Shown here: positions 36,201 to 43,365 of the stretch, piece after piece
Position numbering within the stretch: position 1 is the first letter of the stretch
Layout: every line of letters starts with the position of its first letter
The notes under the pieces: generated by a model
The model's input: only the letters and a program-made list of their open reading frames with translations
Databases searched by the model: none
Told to the model about the DNA's origin: nothing
Made by a program: the position numbers and the translations under genes
Assembly (NCBI RefSeq): GCF_008932245.1
Contig: NZ_CP034910.1
Span: 62,001-126,000, forward strand
Origin: Sinorhizobium alkalisoli
Lineage (GTDB): Bacteria; Pseudomonadota; Alphaproteobacteria; Rhizobiales; Rhizobiaceae
DNA: 64,000 bases
Direction: 5' to 3'

Positions 36201-36395
36201 ATGCCCGATTTCGAAATCACCGGCCCCTATGTCGGCGCTTTGATGATGAGCCTCGGCGCCCTCTGCCTCTTCATCTGGGGCGTGTTCTCCGGCGCCCTGC
36301 GCAACACCGAGGAGGCCTCACGGCAATTCTACGAAAGGGAAATGGAAAATGACAGACGTCCAGCCCGGCAATCCAGAGAGCGCAAAGTCTCCTGA
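36201..36395 (+). CDS. Small membrane protein, CcoS-like
   Basis: 64 residues, one membrane helix (YVGALMMSLGALCLFIWGVFSGAL), then a charged tail (RNTEEASRQFYEREMEND). CcoS, which helps insert heme and copper into cbb3 oxidases, is similar in size, helix and charged tail, but the match is short. Three bases after the tri-heme subunit; its end overlaps the next gene by 47 bases. Confidence 0.6.
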   Translation: MPDFEITGPYVGALMMSLGALCLFIWGVFSGALRNTEEASRQFYEREMENDRRPARQSRERKVS

Positions 36396-36555
36396 CGAAA
36401 CCGGTCACGATATGGAGGAATACGGCGGCGGAGCCATCGAAGGGCGGCACGGCTACATCCCCCTATGGCTGCTCGTCGTTTATTTCGTGCTCTTCATCTG
36501 GGCACTCTACTACTCCTACCAGTATTGGGGCGGAGTGGGTCCCGGGCGTATCTAG
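36349..36555 (+). CDS. Small membrane protein resembling the free-standing N-terminal anchor of CcoP
   Basis: 68 residues: acidic start, HDMEEYGGGAIEGRHG, then one helix (PLWLLVVYFVLFIWALYYSYQYW). The layout (acidic, 'D/E-Y-x-G-I-x-E' followed by P-x-W-x-x-x-x-Y) recalls the N-terminal FixP/CcoP domain without its hemes. Since the CcoP-like heme domains are fused to CcoO, this may be the missing anchor as a separate subunit. Confidence 0.6.
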   Translation: MTDVQPGNPESAKSPDETGHDMEEYGGGAIEGRHGYIPLWLLVVYFVLFIWALYYSYQYWGGVGPGRI

Positions 36556-36569
36556 CAGGAGGAACGAGA

Positions 36570-36668
36570 ATGTTGCCAGCCAGGATCATCCTCGCCGTCG
36601 CGGTGCTGAACCTGCTCTTTCTGTTTTCCGAACTGTCGCTCAACGTCTATCTGAGCTACTTCGGCTGA
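36570..36668 (+). CDS. 32-residue membrane peptide in the oxidase operon
   Basis: MLPARIILAVAVLNLLFLFS then ELSLNVYLSYFG: a single hydrophobic helix. A strong ribosome site AGGAGGA lies 6 bases upstream, and the gene sits 14 bases after the previous stop. Candidate small structural subunit like CcoQ/CcoM. No family recognised. Confidence 0.6.
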   Translation: MLPARIILAVAVLNLLFLFSELSLNVYLSYFG

Positions 36669-36681
36669 CGGGAGGCGTTCC

Positions 36682-36804
36682 ATGCTTCCGGAAACGGCTT
36701 TTTCATTGAGCGATGCCGGCACGCTCCAGACCATTGCCTTCGTCGGTGGAGCGATCTTCCATATCGGCTTCTTCGTCTGGGTGGCCTATCTCGTCTGGAA
36801 ATAG
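36682..36804 (+). CDS. 40-residue membrane peptide in the oxidase operon
   Basis: MLPETAFSLSDAGTLQTIAF followed by a hydrophobic helix ending FFVWVAYLVWK. Ribosome site GGGAGG 7 bases upstream; 13 bases after the previous stop and 15 before the next gene. A second candidate small oxidase subunit, too short for family recognition. Confidence 0.58.
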   Translation: MLPETAFSLSDAGTLQTIAFVGGAIFHIGFFVWVAYLVWK

Positions 36805-36819
36805 GAGCGGGAGCGGGGC

Positions 36820-37539
36820 ATGTCCGAGATGACTCCCTATCTCGTCTTGTTCATCGCCGGCTTCGCCGGCAGCTTCCACTGCATCGGCATGTGCGGCGGC
36901 TTTGCCTGCGCACTCGGTCGTGATCCGCACGGAACTGCGGCCACCCTCGCACGGCACCTGCTCTACAATAGCGGCCGACTAACCAGCTATTGCTTCCTCG
37001 GCGTGCTCGCAGGCGCCCTTGGCCAGGCGATCTGCACCTCGACCGGTCCTTCCGCGCCGCTTTTGGACGCACCGTTCGATCTCGCCCAGCGCCTGCTTGC
37101 GATCGTCGCAGGGGTCATCATGGTCATCATCGGCTTACAATTCTTCGGCCTCATCAAGCGACCCCATCCCTTCGCGGCCGACGCTGGCGGAGCCAAGTTC
37201 GCGAGTGCCCTGCGCTGGCTTCTAGGTGCGCCGGGACGCGCCGCACCGCTCGCCTTCGGCGTGTTCAACGGGCTCCTGCCCTGCCCGCTCGTCTATGCGT
37301 TCCTGGCGCAGGCGGCGAGCACGGCGGGCGCGCTTTCCGGCCTCATGACGATGTTGGCTTTCGGGCTCGGGACGGTTCCGGCAATGTTCATGATGGGCGG
37401 CGTCGGCAACGCTCTCGGCCCGCTCTGGCGACGGCGTGGCGTGCGCCTGGCCGGTTCCTTCATTCTGCTCCTCGGGCTCGTCACCCTCGGCCGCGGGCTC
37501 CTGCCGGCCGGTCTCCTGCATGGGGAGCACCTGACATGA
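36820..37539 (+). CDS. TauE/SafE-type membrane protein of cbb3 clusters (COG2836-like)
   Basis: 239 residues, six to seven helices. The N-terminal AGFAGSFHCIGMCGGFACAL motif and the late FGVFNGLLPCPLVYAFLAQA are typical of the sulfite-exporter-like proteins found beside ccoI/ccoS. The Cys and Met of H-C-I-G-M-C-G-G suggest a metal, probably copper, path. The sulfite-export label is a family name only. Its stop overlaps the ATPase start (ATGA). Confidence 0.8.
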   Translation: MSEMTPYLVLFIAGFAGSFHCIGMCGGFACALGRDPHGTAATLARHLLYNSGRLTSYCFLGVLAGALGQAICTSTGPSAPLLDAPFDLAQRLLAIVAGVIMVIIGLQFFGLIKRPHPFAADAGGAKFASALRWLLGAPGRAAPLAFGVFNGLLPCPLVYAFLAQAASTAGALSGLMTMLAFGLGTVPAMFMMGGVGNALGPLWRRRGVRLAGSFILLLGLVTLGRGLLPAGLLHGEHLT

Positions 37540-39710
37540 GCGGGCGCGAGACCACCCTCTGCAGCCATTGCCTGCTGCCCGCAGGCAGGCGGCCTGTCCA
37601 ATACAGGCTCGAGGGCAAGGATCATGCCTTCTGCTGCTACGGCTGTCGGATCGCCTATGAGATCAGGCACGGCCGAGGCGAGGAGTCGGAGGCGGCGTGG
37701 CTGCTCGTCCGCATTGGCGTCGGCGCCTTCCTTTCGATGAACATCATGCTCTTGAGCCTCCTCGTCTATACGGGCACCTTCGCGGGTCCGGAGGCCCATC
37801 TGCTGCCGTGGATTCACGCGCTGATGTGGCTGTTCGCGACGCCGGCCGTGCTGATCCTCGGCGGCCCGTTCCTCGGCGAAACACTGCGCGGCGCCGCCGA
37901 GGGCCGGCTGACATCATCGGCGCTGATCGTCATCGGCGTCGCGGCCGCCTATCTCTACTCGGCATTCGCCGTCCTCAAGGGCGAGAACCATGTCTATTTC
38001 GACACAGCCTCGATGGTGCTGATGCTGTTCACGCTTGGCCGCTATCTCGAGGCCGAAAGCCGCGCCAAGGCTGCGCGTGATCTCGAACCGCTTCTCGCCG
38101 CGGAAACCGCAACTGCGACGATCGTCGCGAACGGCATCGAGATGCGGCGCCCGGTCGGCTCGGTCGCCACCGGCATGCTGGTGCGGGTGCGCCCGGGCGA
38201 GCTCGTTCCGGTCGACGGCATCGTTGTCGATGGAGAGTCCAGCGTTGACGAGGCCATGATCACCGGCGAAAGCCGACCGGTCACGAAGACAGTCGGCTTT
38301 CCGGTCATCGCCGGGAGCATCAATTTCGACGGACCATTGCTCGTCAAATGCAGTGGCGCGGGCACCGACACGCGCTGGGCCCACATCTGCCGCTCGGTGC
38401 GCGATGCCCTTTCACGGCAATGTCCGACCCAGCGCATCGCCGACCGGATCGTCAGCCTCGCCGTGCCGATCGTCCTCGTCTCAAGTGGCTTTACGATCGC
38501 CTATTGGGCGCAATCCCAACCCCTCGACCGCGCGCTCATCACCGGACTTGCGGTTCTCGTCGTCGCCTGCCCCTGCGCGGTCGGGCTCGCAGCTCCGCTT
38601 GCGACCACGCTCGGCATCGGCCGGCTGGCGCGCCGCGGCTGCCTGGTTCGCGATCCCGGGCTGATGGAAACACTGGCGACGCTCAGATGTGTCGCCTTCG
38701 ACAAGACCGGCACGCTGACGGTCGGCAGACCGCAGGTGACCGGCATCGATACCGATGGCGCAAGCGAGGAGGACGTGCTCACCCATGCGAGCGGCCTCGA
38801 GCGCTATTCCGAACATGCGCTGGCGAAGGCCGTGACCTTGGCCGCTGTCGAACGCGGCATTCGACCACCCGAGGCCATGGCCGTTCGCGTCGACCCCGGC
38901 CGAGGAATCCGTGGTGTGATCGGCGAACAACCTGTCGCGGTCGGCAATGAAGCGTTGATGCGCGATCTCGGCTGGTCGTGTCCCCCGCCACTGCGCGAAC
39001 GGGCGCGCCGATTGGGGGCCGATGGCTGCACGCTCGTCCATGTCGGCTGGAACGGGCGTGTCCATGGCGTGCTCGCGCTTGACGACACACCACGCCAGGA
39101 GGCGCAGATGGTCGTCGACGCGCTCAAGGACCGCGGCTCGCATCTTGCGCTTCTGACCGGCGATGGGATGAAACCGGCCCAACGTGTTGCCGCGGCTGTC
39201 GGCATAGACGAAATCGAAGCCTCCTTGTCGCCGGAAGCCAAGCGCGTCGCGCTGGCGCGTATCCGCCGCCGCCACGGCACCATGGCGATGGTCGGCGACG
39301 GTCTCAATGACGGCCCCGTGCTGGCGGATGCCGATGTCGGGATCGCAGTCGGCTCGGCCACGGATCTCGCCCGCGAGGCCGCCGCGCTTACCCTTCCGGA
39401 TGGCGGGCTCTGGATGCTGCCATGGGTGATCGACATCGCCCGTGCCGTGCGGCGCACCATTCTCACCAATCTCCTGTGGGCCTTCGGCTACAACCTCGTC
39501 GCACTCACGGCCGCCGCCCTCGGGCTGCTGCAGCCGATCCTCGCCGCCGCCGTCATGGCGGGTTCGAGTCTTCTCGTCGTCATGAATTCCCTGAGGCTCG
39601 CCCGTGTGCCAGACCCGGATCCGGTGTTTGCCGATCGGCAGCCGCGTGACGATCAGGACGCGCCGCCGAAGACATCCGCCGTGAAGGCCGAGTACCAGCC
39701 GATCGCCTGA
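37536..39710 (+). CDS. CcoI/FixI-like copper-transporting P1B-type ATPase
   Basis: 724 residues. The N-terminal Cys-rich domain (LCSHCLLP...FCCYGCRIAYE) is the CcoI type. Membrane metal site C345-P-C347, phosphorylation Asp389 in DKTGTLT, TGES and GDGLNDGP hinge. The usual S-E-H-P motif reads SEHA (His427 kept, Pro to Ala). CcoI exports copper needed for cbb3 CuB assembly. Last plus-strand gene of the oxidase row; its 3' end overlaps the FccB-like gene on the other strand by 58 bases. Confidence 0.9.
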   Translation: MSGRETTLCSHCLLPAGRRPVQYRLEGKDHAFCCYGCRIAYEIRHGRGEESEAAWLLVRIGVGAFLSMNIMLLSLLVYTGTFAGPEAHLLPWIHALMWLFATPAVLILGGPFLGETLRGAAEGRLTSSALIVIGVAAAYLYSAFAVLKGENHVYFDTASMVLMLFTLGRYLEAESRAKAARDLEPLLAAETATATIVANGIEMRRPVGSVATGMLVRVRPGELVPVDGIVVDGESSVDEAMITGESRPVTKTVGFPVIAGSINFDGPLLVKCSGAGTDTRWAHICRSVRDALSRQCPTQRIADRIVSLAVPIVLVSSGFTIAYWAQSQPLDRALITGLAVLVVACPCAVGLAAPLATTLGIGRLARRGCLVRDPGLMETLATLRCVAFDKTGTLTVGRPQVTGIDTDGASEEDVLTHASGLERYSEHALAKAVTLAAVERGIRPPEAMAVRVDPGRGIRGVIGEQPVAVGNEALMRDLGWSCPPPLRERARRLGADGCTLVHVGWNGRVHGVLALDDTPRQEAQMVVDALKDRGSHLALLTGDGMKPAQRVAAAVGIDEIEASLSPEAKRVALARIRRRHGTMAMVGDGLNDGPVLADADVGIAVGSATDLAREAAALTLPDGGLWMLPWVIDIARAVRRTILTNLLWAFGYNLVALTAAALGLLQPILAAAVMAGSSLLVVMNSLRLARVPDPDPVFADRQPRDDQDAPPKTSAVKAEYQPIA

Positions 39711-40927
39711 TGGGCGACCTTGCGGCGGACCTCTGCGCTCTCGCCCACCTTGTTGATGAACATTTCCTTGGTCTTTATCTTCCCGTCCTCAGCCGCAAAG
39801 GTGATGGCATTGGTGAAGGCGTCGTCGGGCGCCAGGAACGTGTAGCATGAGTTGAAGAGATGCGGCGGGAAACGTGGCGAGCCCGTAAGCGCGGCCGCGA
39901 TCGCGAAGGCGCAGGCCTTTGCCTGACTGTTGGCGGAGAAGGCGGATTTCGGCATATCGCCACCGATGATCGCGTCGCCCACCACATGGATGCCGGGCTG
40001 CAATGTCGAATCGAACGTCGCCGGATCGACCGGACACCAGCCCGTGGCATCGGCAAGGCCGGCCTTTTGCGCAATCAATCCAGCCTTCTGCGGTGGGATG
40101 ACATTGGCAACCGCCGCCTTGAAGGTCTGGCCTTCCGTCACCACTGAGAAGGCTGCCGGATCTACTGCCTTGATCTTCCCGATGAATTGTGCCGGCAGCC
40201 ATTCGATCATGCCGGGATAGTGACGCGACCAGGCATCCTGAAACAGTTCCTGTCCCGAGAACTTGTCCTTCGCGTCTAGGATCAGAATCTTCGACCTCGG
40301 CTTGAACTGTTTGAAATAATAGGCGACGAGCGAGGCGCGCTCGTAAGGGGCCGGCGGACAGCGAAATGGATTTGGAGGCGCCACGATGACGAACAGGCCG
40401 CCATCCTCCATGCTTTCGAGCTGCCGGCGCAGAAGCACGCTCTGCGGCCCGGCGATCCAGGCATGCGGCATGCGTTCTGCCGCCGCCTCATCATAGCCGC
40501 CGATCGCGCCGAATTCGAGTGTAATCCCCGGCGCGACCGCGAGGCGGTCGTAGGGGAGCTTCGCGCCGCCCCCGAGCTCGACAACCCTGGCTGCGGGATC
40601 GAGCGCCACCGCCGCATCACGAATGACGCTGACGCCATGTCGGTTGGCAAGCGTCCGGAGGTCGAAGGTCAAGGAGGCGAGCGAACGAAGGCCGGCGAGG
40701 TGAAGGTTGCTGAAGAAGCAGGTGACATGGGTGGCGTTCGGTTCGACGAGGCTGACATCCATGGTCTTCATGTCGCCGAGATATCGGGCGAGCGTCGCGC
40801 CGCCGATGCCGCCGCCGATTACGACGACCTTCGGCCGCACTATCCCCCGCGCGACATGCGGTGCGGTGGCCGCCAGCAGCGTTCCTGCGATCAGGCCGCC
40901 GACCTGGCGCCGCGTCCAATCCGTCAT
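39653..40927 (-). CDS. Sulfide dehydrogenase flavoprotein subunit (FccB/SoxF-like)
   Basis: 424 residues. Tat-like signal (TRRQVGGLIAGTLLAATAPHVA), FAD-binding VVVIGGGIGGATLARYL, and Cys residues in THVTCFFSN, FRCPPAPYER and WCPVDPATF that fit the redox cysteines of flavocytochrome c sulfide dehydrogenase. A second FAD segment is GIHVVGDAIIGGDMP. It oxidises sulfide, or a persulfide on SoxY, and passes electrons to the cytochrome encoded just upstream, whose stop overlaps its start (ATGA). Confidence 0.88.
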   Translation of the reverse strand: MTDWTRRQVGGLIAGTLLAATAPHVARGIVRPKVVVIGGGIGGATLARYLGDMKTMDVSLVEPNATHVTCFFSNLHLAGLRSLASLTFDLRTLANRHGVSVIRDAAVALDPAARVVELGGGAKLPYDRLAVAPGITLEFGAIGGYDEAAAERMPHAWIAGPQSVLLRRQLESMEDGGLFVIVAPPNPFRCPPAPYERASLVAYYFKQFKPRSKILILDAKDKFSGQELFQDAWSRHYPGMIEWLPAQFIGKIKAVDPAAFSVVTEGQTFKAAVANVIPPQKAGLIAQKAGLADATGWCPVDPATFDSTLQPGIHVVGDAIIGGDMPKSAFSANSQAKACAFAIAAALTGSPRFPPHLFNSCYTFLAPDDAFTNAITFAAEDGKIKTKEMFINKVGESAEVRRKVAHQAIGWYSAFTADVFGGAS

Positions 40928-41253
40928 GGCTTCCTCCCGGCGTTGGCCTTCGCAGCGAGATGGCGTGCGACAGCGGCCACCTCATCATCGCTGAGAGACA
41001 GAGCGATGGCATGCATCACATGGCTGGGGCCCTCGCTCGTCCTGTAGGCGAGCATGCGTTTGACGATCGTCTGTTCGTCCAGTGTCACGATCGGCGGAAT
41101 GCCCAGCTCGCGCCCGAACGGATCGTGGCAGGATGCGCAGGTGGCGGCTATCCGGGAACCCTCATTGATATCCTCCGCGGCCGAATTTCCAGAGAAAAGG
41201 AGCAGCATTGTTCCGGCTGCGATCTTCGTCGCAAGCGAGACGATATTGGCCAA
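40924..41253 (-). CDS. FccA/SoxE-like cytochrome c
   Basis: 109 residues. Signal peptide (IAAGTMLLLFSGNSAA|E), one heme site C-A-S-C-H with downstream DPFGRELGIPPI and a Met in SHVMHAIALSLSDDE. This is the small cytochrome partner of FccB-type flavoproteins. Start TTG 41253 is chosen because AGGAGGGGGG lies directly upstream and a signal peptide follows; longer in-frame starts run into soxZ. Confidence 0.85.
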   Translation of the reverse strand: MANIVSLATKIAAGTMLLLFSGNSAAEDINEGSRIAATCASCHDPFGRELGIPPIVTLDEQTIVKRMLAYRTSEGPSHVMHAIALSLSDDEVAAVARHLAAKANAGRKP

Positions 41254-41267
41254 GATCCCCCCTCCTG

Positions 41268-41594
41268 TCAGGTGACCACTAAGTCGTGAAACAGCGAATA
41301 GGTGGCGCCGCCGTCCTCCTCCCAGGAAAATTCGAGCCGGCCGCTTTCCGTCGCTCGCAGATGGAACTCGAAGAATGGATTGGCTGAAACTGCCTCGTGC
41401 AGATCGACGCGGAAGACCTCGGCGCCCCCATAGCGACAGACGAAGCGGTTGATGATTTTGCGCGGGATCGTCGCGCCGGTGTCGTCGGCGCGGAGCCCAG
41501 TCTCCATCTGGTGCTGGATGATGGCCTTGATCGTAAAGACCTCGTTTCTCGCCACCGAGCCCGGAACCATCACGCGGGGTATGGGGATGCTCAC
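41268..41594 (-). CDS. soxZ: SoxZ, sulfur carrier complex subunit
   Basis: 108 residues, family length. Typical strands IKAIIQHQMETGLR, FVCRYGGAEVFRVDLHEAVSANPFFEFHLRATESG and LEFSWEEDGG. SoxZ pairs with SoxY to carry the sulfur substrate on the SoxY cysteine. GTG 41594 is chosen because AAGGAGG ends 5 bases upstream; an earlier ATG at 41624 would include that site. It overlaps the soxY gene by none or a few bases depending on start. Confidence 0.88.
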   Translation of the reverse strand: MSIPIPRVMVPGSVARNEVFTIKAIIQHQMETGLRADDTGATIPRKIINRFVCRYGGAEVFRVDLHEAVSANPFFEFHLRATESGRLEFSWEEDGGATYSLFHDLVVT

Positions 41595-41614
41595 ACGGAC
41601 CTCCTTGCGTATCG

Positions 41615-42061
41615 TCACTCGCATCCATTGGTGGCGACCGCCACCCAGGTCTTTGCCATCAGCAGGCTGCCGTCACTCATCTCGGCAAGTGCCACGATAT
41701 GTTGGGGCGCGGCAAGCCGAATGCGGGTCGAGACGCGCGGGAGACTGCGCCCCGGAGCGAAATGGAACTGCACCACTTCTACGAGCGGATTTTTCGGAGC
41801 GAAGACGCGAACGGATTTGACGTGATCGTTGTCTGTCATCGGGCTCTCGACCGAGATGCCCACGGGGACCGTGTAGCCGGTCGAGAATTCCGCAGGCATC
41901 GCCAAATGAACGCGATCTGATGGCGTCGCCTTTCGCCCGGTCCATTCCTCGATGAAGCTTTCGGCCTCGTCAGCGGCTCGCGTGCGTTTCAGGCCGGGAG
42001 CCAGTACGCAGGCGAACGTTCCGATCACCCCGGTCAGCACACGGCGGCGCGTCAAACTCAT
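41615..42061 (-). CDS. soxY: SoxY-like sulfur carrier with atypical C-terminus
   Basis: 148 residues. Tat signal (LTRRRVLTGVIG) for export, then the SoxY sandwich: AEFSTGYTVPVGISVESPMTD, VRVFAPKNPLVEVVQFHF and STRIRLAAPQHIVALAEMSDG. Canonical SoxY ends in Gly-Gly-Cys-Gly-Gly, whose Cys carries the sulfur. Here the chain ends ...VAVATNGCE, so the Cys (147) is kept but the glycines are lost. It is first in the soxY-soxZ-fccA-fccB row. Missing from the window are soxXA, soxB and soxCD. Confidence 0.85.
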   Translation of the reverse strand: MSLTRRRVLTGVIGTFACVLAPGLKRTRAADEAESFIEEWTGRKATPSDRVHLAMPAEFSTGYTVPVGISVESPMTDNDHVKSVRVFAPKNPLVEVVQFHFAPGRSLPRVSTRIRLAAPQHIVALAEMSDGSLLMAKTWVAVATNGCE

Positions 42062-42081
42062 GGTCCCGTCTCCGGCGCCCG

Positions 42082-42185
42082 TTACAGCGCCGCACGTCTC
42101 ATCAAACGCGCAAAGGACGCCGTAGCACTTTGAAATCATGCATGTCTTTGGCCTTAAATCGAGGTCGATACAAGGGACATGCAGT
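42082..42185. repeat. Full-length dispersed palindromic element upstream of soxY
   Basis: TTACAGCGCCGCACGTCTCA start, AAACGCGCAAAGG arm and a second half ending GGGACATGCAGT. Same order and length as the copy at 23261-23360. It lies 21 bases upstream of soxY. Confidence 0.8.
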
Positions 42186-42444
42186 TGATAGCGTTCCCCG
42201 TTCCCGGAGCCGCCATTCCCGGAAAAAGAGTACACCCTGGCCATGCCCCCGTAAATCTTTCGCGAACTGCAAGGCGCAAAGGGGGGCATGGGATCGGACG
42301 GCCACGTTCCGCACACACTATCCATTTTGCGCAGCCTTTTCTTGATCTTTGTCAGGCCCGACAGTTGTTGGACAGGTTCGAAAGAACAACATCCGTCCCC
42401 GCGGGCATGCCCGCTTAGCGTGCATTCGAAAAGGAAGAAAAAGA
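42186..42444. promoter_or_regulatory. Divergent soxY / carbonic anhydrase control region
   Basis: 259 bases without a gene. Inverted repeats include CCATGCCCCC (42241) pairing with GGGGGCATGG (42282), GTTC-GAAA-GAAC (42376-42387) nested inside GTTGTT-N15-AACAAC (42364-42390), and the perfect palindrome GCGGGCATGCCCGC (42401-42414). Any could be a regulator site; none matches a motif I know. Confidence 0.45.
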
Positions 42445-43194
42445 ATGGAAAGACGTGATTTCCTCAGGGGTCTGGCGCTGCTTGCCGCCTGCCCGCTTTG
42501 CGTCGAGGCCGCCTATGCCGCCGAGGGCGTGCATTGGAGCTACGAAGGCGAAGAAGGGCCCGAGAATTGGGGTTCGCTGAGCGAGGAGAATGCCGCGTGT
42601 TCGGCCGGCTCGCAGCAGTCGCCGATCGACATCCGTGAAGCGATCAAGGCGGATCTGCCGGATCTCGGGCTCGACTGGAAGAGCGGCGGCACCATCGCCA
42701 ACAACGGCCATACGATCCAGGTGAAGGCCGCCGGCGGCACGCTCAAGCGCGGCGACAAGGCCTATGAGCTGGTGCAGTACCATTTCCATGCGCCGAGCGA
42801 GCATCTGGTCGAGGGCAAGACATTCGCCATGGAGGCGCATTTCGTCCATAAGAACGCCGAGACCGGCGCGCTCGGCGTCTTCGGCGTCTTTATTACCCCC
42901 GGCGCAGAAAACGCGACCCTTGCGAGCCTCGCCGCCAAGTTCCCGCAAAAGGCCGGGGACGAAGCCGCGCTCGACGCGGTCGACCCGAGCGGCCTTCTGC
43001 CCGCGTCGCTCGACTATTGGGCCTATGAGGGGTCGCTCACCACCCCGCCCTGCAGCGAGATTGTCGACTGGATGGTGGCTAGGACGCCGATCGAAGCAGC
43101 GGCGTCAGACATCGCGAAGTTCACCTCGCTGTACTCCATGAACGCGCGCCCGGCACTTTCCGGCAACCGCCGCTTTGTCCTGAGCTCCAACTGA
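42445..43194 (+). CDS. Periplasmic alpha-carbonic anhydrase
   Basis: 249 residues. Signal peptide (RRDFLRGLALLAACPLCVEAAYAA). Alpha-CA signature: SQQSPIDIR, NNGHTIQV, zinc His residues in QYHFHAPSEHLVEG and EAHFVHKN, and LTTPPCSEIVDW. It interconverts CO2 and bicarbonate in the periplasm. ATG 42445 follows AAGGAAG. It is divergent from the sox operon. Alpha-CAs are sometimes linked with autotrophic or acid-producing metabolism, so the pairing may buffer protons from sulfur oxidation (inference). Confidence 0.93.
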   Translation: MERRDFLRGLALLAACPLCVEAAYAAEGVHWSYEGEEGPENWGSLSEENAACSAGSQQSPIDIREAIKADLPDLGLDWKSGGTIANNGHTIQVKAAGGTLKRGDKAYELVQYHFHAPSEHLVEGKTFAMEAHFVHKNAETGALGVFGVFITPGAENATLASLAAKFPQKAGDEAALDAVDPSGLLPASLDYWAYEGSLTTPPCSEIVDWMVARTPIEAAASDIAKFTSLYSMNARPALSGNRRFVLSSN

Positions 43195-43365
43195 TCTCGT
43201 CATCCGCGGCCGTCGCTTCTCCCCGGCGGTCGCAAGACAATCCCGGTAAAGGGCGCAGCCTTAAAGGGGGCGCTGTAATCGTCATTTCTCTCCCGGACGT
43301 GCTTGCGCCGGGCGCACTTCGCTGCAAATGTCTCCACCACCGAAACAGGCGGCGGCGAGGCAATC

